Part shown: piece by piece, positions 6,631 to 15,069 of the stretch
Layout: each line of letters starts with the position of its first letter
How positions within the stretch are numbered: the first letter of the stretch is position 1
Source of the DNA: CAWCKS01 sp963763485
GTDB taxonomy: Bacteria > Pseudomonadota > Alphaproteobacteria > Rhizobiales > Xanthobacteraceae
Direction of reading: 5' to 3'
DNA: 64,000 bases
Assembly (NCBI GenBank): GCA_963763485.1
Contig: CAVXOW010000007.1
Span: 62,001 to 126,000 of the forward strand
Program-made: the position numbers and the translations under genes
Notes under the pieces: model-generated
Databases searched by the model: none
What the model was told of the DNA's origin: nothing
Seen by the model: the letters and a program-made list of their open reading frames with translations, nothing else

Positions 6631-9519
6631 TTACTGCGCCGCCTCGAGCCGCTCTTCCGATAGCAGCCGGCGCGCTGCCTCCGCGCTCATCGGCTCGCCG
6701 AAGGCGAAGCCCTGCGCGTACTCGCAACCCAACTGGTAGAGCTCGACCGCGTCTGAATCGCTCTCGGCACCTTCGGCGACGACTTCCATGCCGAGGTCGT
6801 GTGCCAGCGCGACAATCGACTTCAGAAGCACCGGCCGGGTGCCGCGATTGGTGGTGCGCACGAACGACTGGTCGATCTTGATGGTATCGAACGGAAAGCG
6901 CTGCAGGTAGGCGAGCGAGGAGTGCCCGGTGCCGAAGTCGTCGAGCGACAGCCCGGCGCCAAGCTCCTTGATCCGGTGCAGCATCTGTGCCGCGTGCTCC
7001 GGATTTTCCATCACTAGCGATTCCGTCAATTCGAGCTTCAGCGTGCCGCGCGCCACGGCCGCGTGCGACAGCACGGTGCGCAGGTCGTGGATCAGATCGT
7101 GCCGCAACAGCTGGCGCGAGGAAATATTGACGCTGGCGAACAGCGAGCTGCGGGAGCGCAATGTCGACTGCCAGCGCGCCAGCTGTTGCGCGGTGCGGTC
7201 GAGCACGAAGGTGCCGAGGTCGACGATCAGCCCGATTTCCTCGGCGATCGCGATGAATTCCGACGGCGACATGCGCCCGAGCTTCGGGTGATCCCAGCGC
7301 GCCAGCGCCTCGAAGCCGGCAATCGAGCGATCCTCGAGCCGTATGATCGGCTGGTAGAGGATGTTGATCTCCTCGCGCTCCAGCGCGCGGCGCAGCTCGG
7401 ATTCGATCGTCAGCCGGTCGGTCTTCCGCGACCGCATTGCCGGCTTGTAGACGTCGATGCGGTCGCCGCCGATCCGCTTGGAGTGATACATCGCAAGTTC
7501 GGCGTCCTTGATGATCTCTTCGCTCACCGTGGCCTGCGGATCGGACAGCGCGAGCCCGATCGAGGCGGTGAGGAAGATCTCGCGATCGTTGAACGCGATC
7601 GGGGCGCGAATGGTCTTGCGGATGGTTTCGGCGAACGCGGTGATGCGCGCGGGATCGGTCTCTGACAGCAGGATCAGCCCGAACTGATCGCCTGACAGAC
7701 GCGCCAGCGTATCCTGCGGTTTGAGAATGCGCGTCAGCCGGCGCGCCAGCGTCAGCAGGATGGAATCGCCGACCGCGATGCCGACCGAGTCGTTGACCTG
7801 CTTGAAGCGGTCGAGGTCGACCACCATCACGGTCGGGCGCAGGTTCGGCGCGCTCTTCGAGAGCAGCGCGATGCCGCTGATGCGGTCGAGGAACAGCTTG
7901 CGGTTGGGAAGGCCGGTCAGGTTGTCGTGCACGCTGTCGTGCAGCATGCGCTCTTCGGCATTCTTGAACTCGGTGACGTCGGACAGCGTGCCGATCACGC
8001 GCGCGACTTCGCCATCGGAACCGACCACCGGGCGCGCCTTCAGCGAGAACCACATGAAGTGACCGTCGGGCGTGCGCAGCCGGAAGTCCTGGACCAGCCG
8101 TCCGCGGCGCTGGTCGAGCACGCTGTCGAGGGCGGCGCGGAAGCGGTCTTGATCCAGCGGATGCAGCACCTCGAGCCACTTCGCCGCCGGGCCTTCGAGC
8201 GTGCCGCGGCGCAGGCCCAGCAGACTCTCGGTCTCGGCCGAGGTGAACACCTTGTCGGCGGCGACGTCCCAGTCCCAGATCAAATCGCCGGCGCCGGTCA
8301 GTGCCAGCGCGCGGCGTTCCACGTCGGTGACGATGCCTTGCGTGGTGCCGCCGGCGAATGCGTGCTGCATCACCGTGAAGCCGATCAGCATCACGATCAG
8401 CACGAGGCCGCCGAGCAGCGCCGGGCCGACGATGTCGTTGGTGACGCTGCCCTCGACCGTCATGCCGGCCGCCACCACCCAGACGCAGAGCAGGAACCAG
8501 GTCGGGATCAACAGCACCGCGCGGTCGAAGCCGTGGGTCGAGAGATAGAGGATCAGGAGGAAGCCGAAGACCGCGATCAGCGCCAGCGACAGCCGCGCGA
8601 TGCCCGACGCCACGGCCGGGTCGAACAGCGCGAGCGCGACCAGCGAGCCAAGGAACACCAGCCAGCCCAGCGTGATGTGCGAGTAGCGCACGTGCCAGCG
8701 GTTCAGGTTGAGATAGGCGAACAGGAACACCAGCAGCGTCGCCGACAGGATCGCTTCGCCGGACGCGCGCCAGACCCGCTCGGCGCCGGCCGACATGTCG
8801 AACACCTTGCCCCAGAAGCCAAAGTCGACGCCGATGTAGATCAGCACCGCCCAGGCGAGTGCCGCAGCGGCCGGGAACATGATGCTGCCCTTGACCACGA
8901 ACAGGATCGTCAGCACCAGCGCCAGCAATCCGGCGATGCCGATCACGATGCCCTGGTACAGCGTGAACGAGTTGACCTTGTCCTTGTAGGCGTCGGGCTC
9001 CCACAGATAGAGCTGCGGCAGCTTGTCGGTGCGCATCTCCATCACGAAGGTGATGACCGAGCCCGGGTCAAGCGTGACGCGGAAGATGTCGGCGGTGGCG
9101 CTGTCCTGCCGCTCCGGCCGATCGCCGGTGGACGGCGTGATGGTTGCGATGCGAGAAGTGCCGAGGTCAGGCCACAGCAGGCCGGAGGAGACCAGGCGAT
9201 AGTGCGGGGCGACAATCAAACGGTCGAGCTGGTCGTCGGTGTTGTTGGCGAGCGCGAACACCACCCAGGTCTGGCCGCCTTCGCGGGCGCGCACCTCGAT
9301 GCGGCGGACGATGCCGTCGGTTCCAGGCGCAGTCGAGACCTGGATGCGATCGCCGTCGGACCGCTGTTGTTCCAGAATGCCTGTGAGGTCGATTGCCGGC
9401 GCGTCGCCGCGGACACTGACCGCGTCCAGCGCGCGCGCGCTGCCGGCGCCCACGACTGTAAGGCCCGCGATCACCCCGAGATAGATCGCAAGCAGCACGA
9501 GGCACTTGAGCAAGCGCAA
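6631..9519 (-). CDS. Membrane PAS-GGDEF-EAL protein with degenerate GGDEF site
   Basis: A 962-residue c-di-GMP protein. In order: signal or TM segment (1-31), a periplasmic domain (about 32-175) and about eight TM helices (180-390) of 7TM-DISM appearance, a PAS domain (about 405-525), a GGDEF domain (535-690) and an EAL domain (700-955). The GGDEF signature is SGDQF and the inhibitory-site region is KPQD instead of RxxD, so diguanylate cyclase activity is unlikely. The EAL domain keeps FEALARW, NISSRQL, ELTES, DDFGTGHSSL and KIDQSFV, consistent with phosphodiesterase activity. The likely role is membrane-stimulus-controlled c-di-GMP breakdown. It stands alone. Confidence 0.92.
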   Translation of the reverse strand: MRLLKCLVLLAIYLGVIAGLTVVGAGSARALDAVSVRGDAPAIDLTGILEQQRSDGDRIQVSTAPGTDGIVRRIEVRAREGGQTWVVFALANNTDDQLDRLIVAPHYRLVSSGLLWPDLGTSRIATITPSTGDRPERQDSATADIFRVTLDPGSVITFVMEMRTDKLPQLYLWEPDAYKDKVNSFTLYQGIVIGIAGLLALVLTILFVVKGSIMFPAAAALAWAVLIYIGVDFGFWGKVFDMSAGAERVWRASGEAILSATLLVFLFAYLNLNRWHVRYSHITLGWLVFLGSLVALALFDPAVASGIARLSLALIAVFGFLLILYLSTHGFDRAVLLIPTWFLLCVWVVAAGMTVEGSVTNDIVGPALLGGLVLIVMLIGFTVMQHAFAGGTTQGIVTDVERRALALTGAGDLIWDWDVAADKVFTSAETESLLGLRRGTLEGPAAKWLEVLHPLDQDRFRAALDSVLDQRRGRLVQDFRLRTPDGHFMWFSLKARPVVGSDGEVARVIGTLSDVTEFKNAEERMLHDSVHDNLTGLPNRKLFLDRISGIALLSKSAPNLRPTVMVVDLDRFKQVNDSVGIAVGDSILLTLARRLTRILKPQDTLARLSGDQFGLILLSETDPARITAFAETIRKTIRAPIAFNDREIFLTASIGLALSDPQATVSEEIIKDAELAMYHSKRIGGDRIDVYKPAMRSRKTDRLTIESELRRALEREEINILYQPIIRLEDRSIAGFEALARWDHPKLGRMSPSEFIAIAEEIGLIVDLGTFVLDRTAQQLARWQSTLRSRSSLFASVNISSRQLLRHDLIHDLRTVLSHAAVARGTLKLELTESLVMENPEHAAQMLHRIKELGAGLSLDDFGTGHSSLAYLQRFPFDTIKIDQSFVRTTNRGTRPVLLKSIVALAHDLGMEVVAEGAESDSDAVELYQLGCEYAQGFAFGEPMSAEAARRLLSEERLEAAQ

Positions 9520-9676
9520 TCTGGACTCCGCGTTAACCGATCCCCCGCGCGGGACCGTCGATCAATGCCACGAAAGCGAAGCCAAACCAAGGGCTTCCCG
9601 GCCGTCAGTGCTGCCCGAAACCGCCGCGATTATCTGCAGTTTGCGATCTGTTCTTGAGGGGCGCGCGGCCTGCGGT

Positions 9677-10675
9677 TCACGTGAGCAACACAATCTTGCC
9701 AATATGATGGCTGGATTCCATCCGCGCGTGTGCTTCAGACGCTTTCGCCAGCGGGTAGCTCGAGTTGATCAGCGGCTTGACCTTGCCGTCGCGGAACAAG
9801 GGCGACACTTTCGCGTCGAGTTCTGCAGCGATCGCGCCTTTGTCGGCGACGCTGCGGGCGCGCAGCGTCGAGCCGGTGTGCACCAGCCGCTTCAGCATCA
9901 ATCGCTGGAAGTTCACGGTCGCGGTGGCGCTGCCGAGGAACGCAATCTGCACGATACGGCCGTCGACCGCCGCGGCCTCGTAGTTCTTCTCGATATAGTC
10001 GCCGCCGACCATGTCGAGGATCACGTTGGCGCCCGAGCCGCCGGTGAACGCCTTGGTCTCGGCGACAAAATCGCCGGTCTTGTAGTTGACGGCGAGATCG
10101 GCGCCGAGCTTGACGCAGGCGTCGCACTTCTCCTGCGAGCCCGCGGTGATGATCACCCTGGCGCCGAACGCCTTGGCGAGTTGGATCGCAGTCGTGCCGA
10201 TGCCCGACGAGCCGCCGTGGACCAAGAGCGTCTCGCCCGGCTTCAGCGCGCCGCGCTGGAACACATTGTGCCACACGGTGAAGAAGGTCTCGGGTACACA
10301 GGCGGCTTCCTTCAGCGGCAGCGCCGGCGGCACCGGCAGCGCGCAAACCTCGGCTGCGGTGCAGTACTCGGCGTAGCCGCCGCCCGGAACCAGCGCCATG
10401 ATCTTGTCGCCGGTCTTGTAGCGGCTCGTGCCTTCGCCGAGCGCGACAATTTCGCCTGCGATCTCGAGGCCCGGGATGTCGCTCGCGCCGGGCGGTGGCG
10501 GATAGAAGCCGCGCCGTTGCGCGACGTCGGGCCGGTTGACGCCGGCGGCTGCAACCTTGACCAGCACCTCGCCCTTTGCCGGCTGCGGAACCGGACGCTG
10601 CTCGGGCACCAAAGCTTCAGGTCCGCCGGGTTTTGGAATGCCGACGCAGTTCATGGTCGTGGGGATCGCAGCCAT
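9677..10675 (-). CDS. NAD(P)H quinone oxidoreductase, PIG3-like zeta-crystallin family
   Basis: A 332-residue medium-chain dehydrogenase/reductase without the zinc ligands of alcohol dehydrogenases. Features are AAGVNRPDVAQRRG near residue 45, PGLEIAGEIVALG, and the Rossmann stretch LLVHGGSSGIGTTAIQLAKAFGA near 150-170. These point to NAD(P)H-dependent quinone or enone reduction, as in PIG3-type proteins. A GAGGACC site supports the ATG at 10675. No operon partner is obvious: the GGDEF-EAL gene lies 157 bases downstream on the same strand. Confidence 0.93.
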   Translation of the reverse strand: MAAIPTTMNCVGIPKPGGPEALVPEQRPVPQPAKGEVLVKVAAAGVNRPDVAQRRGFYPPPPGASDIPGLEIAGEIVALGEGTSRYKTGDKIMALVPGGGYAEYCTAAEVCALPVPPALPLKEAACVPETFFTVWHNVFQRGALKPGETLLVHGGSSGIGTTAIQLAKAFGARVIITAGSQEKCDACVKLGADLAVNYKTGDFVAETKAFTGGSGANVILDMVGGDYIEKNYEAAAVDGRIVQIAFLGSATATVNFQRLMLKRLVHTGSTLRARSVADKGAIAAELDAKVSPLFRDGKVKPLINSSYPLAKASEAHARMESSHHIGKIVLLT

Positions 10676-10724
10676 GGTTGGTCCTCGGTCTTTCGTAAAG
10701 GGAGCCTCATGCTGTAGAGCATTA

Positions 10725-10773
10725 GCGCATGTCCCGGAAAAGTGGTGACCGGTTTTCCGACAAGGACATGCGC
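10725..10773. repeat. Rhizobiales dispersed inverted repeat, copy 2
   Basis: Arms GCGCATGTCC and GGACATGCGC enclose the GGAAAAGTGG and ACCGGTTTTCCG core also seen at 395-442. It sits in the divergent spacer between the quinone oxidoreductase gene and the DUF1192 gene. Confidence 0.75.
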
Positions 10774-10818
10774 AAAACTAGCGGCCCCGTGCGGAATTCG
10801 AGCTTTGAGGAGCACGCC

Positions 10819-11010
10819 ATGCCCATCGACGAGGACGATCGCCCGCCAAAGAAGGTCGCGCACGAGATCGGGCAGGATCTGGCATTGCTGTCGGTCGAAG
10901 AGCTGAACGACCGCATTGACCTGTTGAAGGCCGAGATCGGACGGCTGGAAGGGGCATTGGCCGGCAAGAGGGCCAGCCGCGACGCGGCCGGCAAGTTTTT
11001 CAAGACCTGA
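10819..11010 (+). CDS. DUF1192 family small protein
   Basis: A 63-residue protein matching the short DUF1192 family of alphaproteobacteria. It has an acidic start (MPIDEDDRPPKK), then a helical amphipathic segment with VEELNDRIDLLKAEI and RLEGALAGK that looks like a short coiled coil. GAGGAG eight bases upstream supports the ATG at 10819. Its function is unknown. The neighbouring rcdA downstream and the small size suggest a structural or adaptor role, but this is inference. Confidence 0.85.
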   Translation: MPIDEDDRPPKKVAHEIGQDLALLSVEELNDRIDLLKAEIGRLEGALAGKRASRDAAGKFFKT

Positions 11011-11059
11011 TCGACCCCCAAAGGGGATCGGTTCCCGGGATGGCAAATGTTTTCGGAAA

Positions 11060-11202
11060 AATTTGAATCGTTTACTTCGAATTAAGCTTTCTCGACCATT
11101 ACTGGTCGCGTCCAGTTTCTGGACATCGAGTGGCTCCTGTCCACTCTGTTTGACGCCTCCCTGTTATCAACTTTTAGCCGCCGGCAACGGCGGCTTTTTT
11201 TT
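11060..11202 (+). ncRNA. Candidate small RNA: four tandem hairpins ending in a terminator
   Basis: The 358-base gap between DUF1192 and rcdA holds four consecutive perfect stem-loops: CGACCA-ttac-TGGTCG at 11093-11108, GTCCAG-ttt-CTGGAC at 11110-11124, GAGTGG-7 nt-CCACTC at 11128-11146, and GCCGCCG-gcaa-CGGCGGC at 11177-11194 followed by T8. The last is a textbook intrinsic terminator. The three preceding stems have no coding explanation. It could be a stand-alone sRNA or a structured 3' UTR of the DUF1192 gene. The 5' end is not known; 11060 is a guess. No known family was recognised. Confidence 0.5.
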
Positions 11203-11368
11203 GCCGCACCTTCGCCGCGCAATGTTCGCGAAGGGCCTACCCGCCGGAAACCATATTGCCGGTTTTCATGTTGGGCAGGCTGGACTCTTAACCTCTGCCC
11301 GCGCAATGATTTGTTCATCATAACAGGGCCGAACGGCCCGAGAGTACCGTTGCGTGAGGCGTTAACCC

Positions 11369-11887
11369 ATGGCGAACAGGCCTGCGGCCGATGACGGCCT
11401 CGTCCTCTTCTCGGAAAAGCTTGCGAGTTCGGCGGCCTTCGCGGCCTTGTTTCGCGAGGGCATGGATCTTGTTGAGGAGACCGCCGGCTACCTCGACGGC
11501 GCTGGCCGGGTCGATGCCAAGTCGCTCGATCGCGCAGCGAGCCTTGCCTACGCCACCGAAAGCATGCGGCTGACCACCCGGCTGATGCAACTCGCGTCCT
11601 GGCTTTTGCTGCATCGTGCGGTGAAGGAAGGCGAGATGTCGCTCGCTCAGGCGAACCGCGAGAAGGTCAAGGTCAAGCTCACCGCCGCCGATCCGGCCGC
11701 GAAGGAAGTCATCGAGCGCTTGCCGGCGACGCTGCAGGAGCTGATCGAGCGCTCGATGGGGCTACAGACCCGCATCCGCCGCCTCAACTCCACCATGCAT
11801 TCGCCGCAGCCGCCGACAATCTCGGGCAGCCCGCTGGTGTCGCAACTCGACCGGCTGAAGGCCGCGTTCGAAAACCCCCGGCGGTAA
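11369..11887 (+). CDS. rcdA: DUF1465 family protein, RcdA-like proteolysis adaptor
   Basis: A 172-residue helical protein of the DUF1465 family, which includes Caulobacter RcdA, an adaptor that helps deliver substrates such as CtrA to ClpXP during the cell cycle. Family-like features are the N-terminal LVLFSEKLASSAAFAALFREGMDLVEETA helix (split here over residues 11-40), DRAASLAYATESMRLTTRLMQLASWL, and a flexible C-terminal tail. A GAGGCG site lies before the ATG. The convergent rpmE gene shares a bidirectional terminator. The cell-cycle role is inferred from the family; whether Bradyrhizobium RcdA works on CtrA is not shown by the sequence. Confidence 0.82.
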   Translation: MANRPAADDGLVLFSEKLASSAAFAALFREGMDLVEETAGYLDGAGRVDAKSLDRAASLAYATESMRLTTRLMQLASWLLLHRAVKEGEMSLAQANREKVKVKLTAADPAAKEVIERLPATLQELIERSMGLQTRIRRLNSTMHSPQPPTISGSPLVSQLDRLKAAFENPRR

Positions 11888-11912
11888 CCGCAGCAGGGTG
11901 CCACCAAAAAGC

Positions 11913-11941
11913 AAAACGCCCCCGCGAAGTGGGGGCGTTTT
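11913..11941. terminator. Bidirectional terminator between rcdA and rpmE
   Basis: AAAACGCCCCC and GGGGGCGTTTT form an 11-bp perfect stem with a 7-base loop. A and T flanks make it functional in both directions. It lies between convergent genes. Confidence 0.9.
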
Positions 11942-11964
11942 CATTCCTGGCTGGGTCGCCAGGC

Positions 11965-12189
11965 TTACTTCTTCATCAGGCCCGAGAACTTCTTCTGGAA
12001 GCGCGACACGCGGCCGCCGCGGTCGACGAGCTGCTGCTGGCCGCCGGTCCAGGCCGGATGCGACTTCGAGTCGATATCGAGGTGGAGGGTGTCGCCCTCC
12101 TTGCCGTAGGTCGAGCGCGTCTCGTACTCGCTGCCGTCGGTCATAACGACCTTAATCTTATGATAATTCGGGTGAATTCCTTCTTTCAT
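11965..12189 (-). CDS. rpmE: 50S ribosomal protein L31
   Basis: A 74-residue L31 protein of the large ribosomal subunit. It starts MKEGIHPNYHKIKVV and contains STYGKEGDTLHLDIDSKSHP and GGRVSRFQKKFSGL. There is no cysteine anywhere, so this is the zinc-free (C-minus) form although it has the length and shape of the standard rpmE product. An AAAGGA site precedes the ATG. It is convergent with rcdA and divergent from the ABC exporter gene. Confidence 0.97.
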   Translation of the reverse strand: MKEGIHPNYHKIKVVMTDGSEYETRSTYGKEGDTLHLDIDSKSHPAWTGGQQQLVDRGGRVSRFQKKFSGLMKK

Positions 12190-12434
12190 GACGGCGTCCT
12201 TTGGGGCGCGGCGGCGCCCGTATCAGTCTTCAGGTGAGCGGAGTTGGCGGCTCTATAGCCCAAGGATTCCGGCGAAACAAGGCAGTTGGGCGGGGATGGA
12301 CCCCGCTAAAACACGGACCCGCAGGCCATCACGAACTTGCTAGCGGGAGCGCCGCCCCGTTTGAGCTACAGCAATTTGCACCGCAAATCCCTTGCTATCG
12401 AGCCGCAAGCCACCCACGGCCTCGAGGCGATCGA

Positions 12435-14285
12435 ATGACTGTTGCAAATCCGGGCGAAATGGTTCTTGCAGGTGACGTGACCAGCACTGCCCCTCTCGAC
12501 ACGCTTGCCACCGCCACCGATCTGGAGACGACGACCAGGTCCGCTGGCCGGCTGCGGCCGCTACTCGCATTGATGCCTTATGTTGCGCGCTATCGCGGTC
12601 GCGCGCTCGTCGCGCTCGTCGCGCTTGTTGTTGCGGCGCTGACCACGCTCGTCGTGCCGGTCGCGATCCGCCGCATCATCGACTTCGGCTTCAGCGCTGA
12701 CGGCATTGCGCTGATCAACAGCTATTTTGGTGTGATGATCGCGGTCGTGGCGGTGCTCGCACTGGCGAGCGCCGCGCGCTACTACCTTGTCACCACGATC
12801 GGCGAGCGCGTTGTTGCCGATCTCCGGAGCGACGTGTTCGCGCACATCACGACGTTGTCGCCGGCGTTCTTCGACCTCACGCGCAGCGGCGAACTGGTCT
12901 CGCGGCTCACCGCCGACACCACGCAGATCAAGTCGGCGGTCGGTTCATCCGTCTCGATCGCGCTGCGCAACCTCGTGCTGTTCATCGGCGCTGTCAGCAT
13001 GATGGTCATCACAAGCCCCAGGCTGTCTGGCTTCGTTCTGGCCGCAATCCCGCTCATCGTCCTGCCATTGATGGCATTCGGCCGCTGGGTGCGCCGGCTG
13101 TCGCGTAGCGCGCAGGATACGCTCGCCGATGCCTCCGCCGACGCCTCCGAACTCATCGGCGCGATCCGCATCGTGCAGGCCTTCACCAACGAGAAGCTTG
13201 CGACCGCCAAATTCTCCCGCGAGGTGGAGCGCGCCTTCGAGGCTGCGCGCGGCTCGATCACGGCGCGCGCCGTGCTGACCGCGATCATCATCTTCATCGT
13301 GTTCGCGAGCGTCGTGCTGATCCTCTGGGTCGGCGCTCACGATGTCTTGACGGGCAACATCACCGCGGGCCGGCTCAGCCAGTTCATTCTGTACGCGGCG
13401 TTTGCCGCATCCGGCCTCGGCCAGTTGAGCGAAGTGTGGGGCGAGGTGTCGGCGGCGTCGGGCGCAGCAGAGCGGTTGTTCGAAATCCTGCGGGCGAAAC
13501 CTGCGATCGCCACGCCTGCCGCGCCGCGGGTGCTGCCGGTACCGGCGCGTGGCGACCTTGAGATCAGGGATGTGCGCTTCGCCTATCCTGCGCGGCCCGA
13601 GATCAACGCGCTGGACGGCGTCACGTTAAGCGTGCGCGCCGGCGAGAAGGTCGCGATAGTCGGTCCTTCCGGGGCGGGCAAGAGCACGCTGTTTCACCTC
13701 TTGCTGCGGTTCTACGATCCGGGCAGCGGATCGATTGCCTTCGATGGCGTGCCGATCCGTAATGCCGATCTCAAAGCGTTGCGCGAGCGCATCGCGCTGG
13801 TACCGCAGGATTCCGTGGTGTTCGCAGCGAGCGCCGCCGATAACATCCGTTTCGGCCAGCCCGATGCCGATGACGCGACTGTGGCCCGCGCGGCGGAGCA
13901 GGCGCAGGCCTCCGAATTCATCCGCCGGATGCCGCAAGGGTTTGCCACCCAGCTTGGCGAGCGTGGCGTGACCTTGTCCGGCGGCCAGCGCCAGCGCATC
14001 GCGATCGCGCGTGCGATCCTGCGTGATGCCCCGCTGCTGCTTTTGGACGAAGCAACCTCGGCGCTCGACGCGGAGAGCGAGACCCTGGTGCAGACCGCAT
14101 TGTCCGAGTTGATGCAACACCGCACCACGCTGGTCATCGCGCATCGGCTCGCGACCGTGCTGTCGTGCGACCGCATCATCGTGCTCGACCATGGCAAGGT
14201 GGTTGAGGAAGGCACCCACGCCTCCCTCGTCGCGGCGAACGGTCTCTACGCGCGCCTCGCGCGCCTGCAATTCCAGGGAATTTGA
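12435..14285 (+). CDS. ABC transporter, fused permease and ATPase (MsbA-like exporter)
   Basis: A 616-residue half-transporter that should dimerise. A type-1 exporter membrane domain with six TM segments (about 45-340) precedes the ATP-binding domain (about 370-616). Walker A is GPSGAGKST (about 409), the signature is LSGGQRQRIAIARAIL (about 513), Walker B is LLLLDEATSALD (about 533) and the H-loop is VIAHRLATV. Family members export lipids, drugs or peptides; the substrate cannot be read from the sequence. The ATG at 12435 fits a GAGGCG site and the start of homology; a longer frame begins at 12201 without support. The repeat field downstream may end transcription. Confidence 0.93.
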   Translation: MTVANPGEMVLAGDVTSTAPLDTLATATDLETTTRSAGRLRPLLALMPYVARYRGRALVALVALVVAALTTLVVPVAIRRIIDFGFSADGIALINSYFGVMIAVVAVLALASAARYYLVTTIGERVVADLRSDVFAHITTLSPAFFDLTRSGELVSRLTADTTQIKSAVGSSVSIALRNLVLFIGAVSMMVITSPRLSGFVLAAIPLIVLPLMAFGRWVRRLSRSAQDTLADASADASELIGAIRIVQAFTNEKLATAKFSREVERAFEAARGSITARAVLTAIIIFIVFASVVLILWVGAHDVLTGNITAGRLSQFILYAAFAASGLGQLSEVWGEVSAASGAAERLFEILRAKPAIATPAAPRVLPVPARGDLEIRDVRFAYPARPEINALDGVTLSVRAGEKVAIVGPSGAGKSTLFHLLLRFYDPGSGSIAFDGVPIRNADLKALRERIALVPQDSVVFAASAADNIRFGQPDADDATVARAAEQAQASEFIRRMPQGFATQLGERGVTLSGGQRQRIAIARAILRDAPLLLLDEATSALDAESETLVQTALSELMQHRTTLVIAHRLATVLSCDRIIVLDHGKVVEEGTHASLVAANGLYARLARLQFQGI

Positions 14286-14619
14286 CCTTGGCTCCTCATC
14301 CTGAGAAGTCTGACTGAAAATGGGAAGAGGAAAATCGGGCCTTGTCGCCGAGCTCGTCATGCCGGGCCTCGTGCCGGGCATCCACGTCTTACGAGCATTT
14401 CTGCCAGAAAGACTTGGATGGCCGGGACAAGCCCGGCCATGACGGAAAAAGGGATTCACTTTCAAGGTCCTAGAGAAGCCCTGAAATTGCTGGTTGCTTT
14501 TTGGGTCAGACTCTGAGGAGCGACGCGCAAGCGTTGCGTCTCGAAGGATGAGGCCACTGCGCGGGCCTCATGGTTCGAGACGGATTGCTTCGCAATCCTC
14601 CTCACCATGAGGATCAATG
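14286..14619. repeat. Repeat-filled intergenic region
   Basis: This 334-base gap has no gene. It contains two repeat types. At about 14357-14445 lies a pair of CCGGGC palindromes (GTCATGCCGGGCCTCGTGC type, then ATGGCCGGGACAAGCCCGGCCAT). At about 14515-14618 lies the second type, with GCGTCTCGAAGGATGAGGCC and CTCACCATGAGGATCA elements. The second type recurs at 25600-25736 and 38383-38430. Confidence 0.7.
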
Positions 14620-15069
14620 CTACGGCCGCCACACCATCCTTAAAACCTTGCGGCCCGAGGTCGGGTTGACGTCCTCGCCGTCGGCGACGAACGCGTTCTT
14701 CTCGTAGAATTTGATCGCGCGGAGATTATCGAGATTGACCAGCAGCGACACGCCGGAAGGTGAGAGGCGCTTCGCCTCATCGAGCAGCAGCTTCGCGAGT
14801 GGCGAGCCCCACGCTTCCGGCGCCGCTACGATCTGGTCGAGATAGCCCTTTGCGTCGATCGTTACGAAGCCGGTGAGAGCGGCACCTTCCTCGGCGACAA
14901 CGACGGTCGCCGCCGGCACAAGCTCCTTGCGCCAGCGCTCCCGCCACCAGTTCAACCGCGCGGTAAAGTCGATGCTTGGGTAAGCGAGCTGCCAGGTCCG
15001 CCGCCACAGCTCGATGGCGGCGTCCTCGTCGGCGTCGCGATAGCGGCGCAGCCGGAAACGAGCGCTCAT
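14620..15069 (-). CDS. GNAT family N-acetyltransferase
   Basis: A 149-residue GNAT fold protein that should transfer an acetyl group from acetyl-CoA to an unknown amine. The N-terminal strand RFRLRRYRDADEDAAIELW, the central VVAEEGAALTGFVTI and the C-terminal NLRAIKFYEKNAFVADGE are typical. Its ATG at 15069 overlaps the stop of the MotB-like gene (ATGA), so it is probably the third gene of a MotA-like, MotB-like, GNAT operon. It may modify an envelope or cytoplasmic partner of that complex, but this is inference from position. Confidence 0.88.
   Translation of the reverse strand: MSARFRLRRYRDADEDAAIELWRRTWQLAYPSIDFTARLNWWRERWRKELVPAATVVVAEEGAALTGFVTIDAKGYLDQIVAAPEAWGSPLAKLLLDEAKRLSPSGVSLLVNLDNLRAIKFYEKNAFVADGEDVNPTSGRKVLRMVWRP

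Noticed and set aside
7927..9657. 576-codon plus-strand open frame
   Set aside because: It is the antisense shadow of the GGDEF-EAL gene, rich in His/Arg/Gln repeats typical of high-GC reverse frames, with no family motif.
12201..12434. 78-codon N-terminal extension of the ABC exporter
   Set aside because: No family similarity or RBS; a better start with GAGGCG is at 12435.
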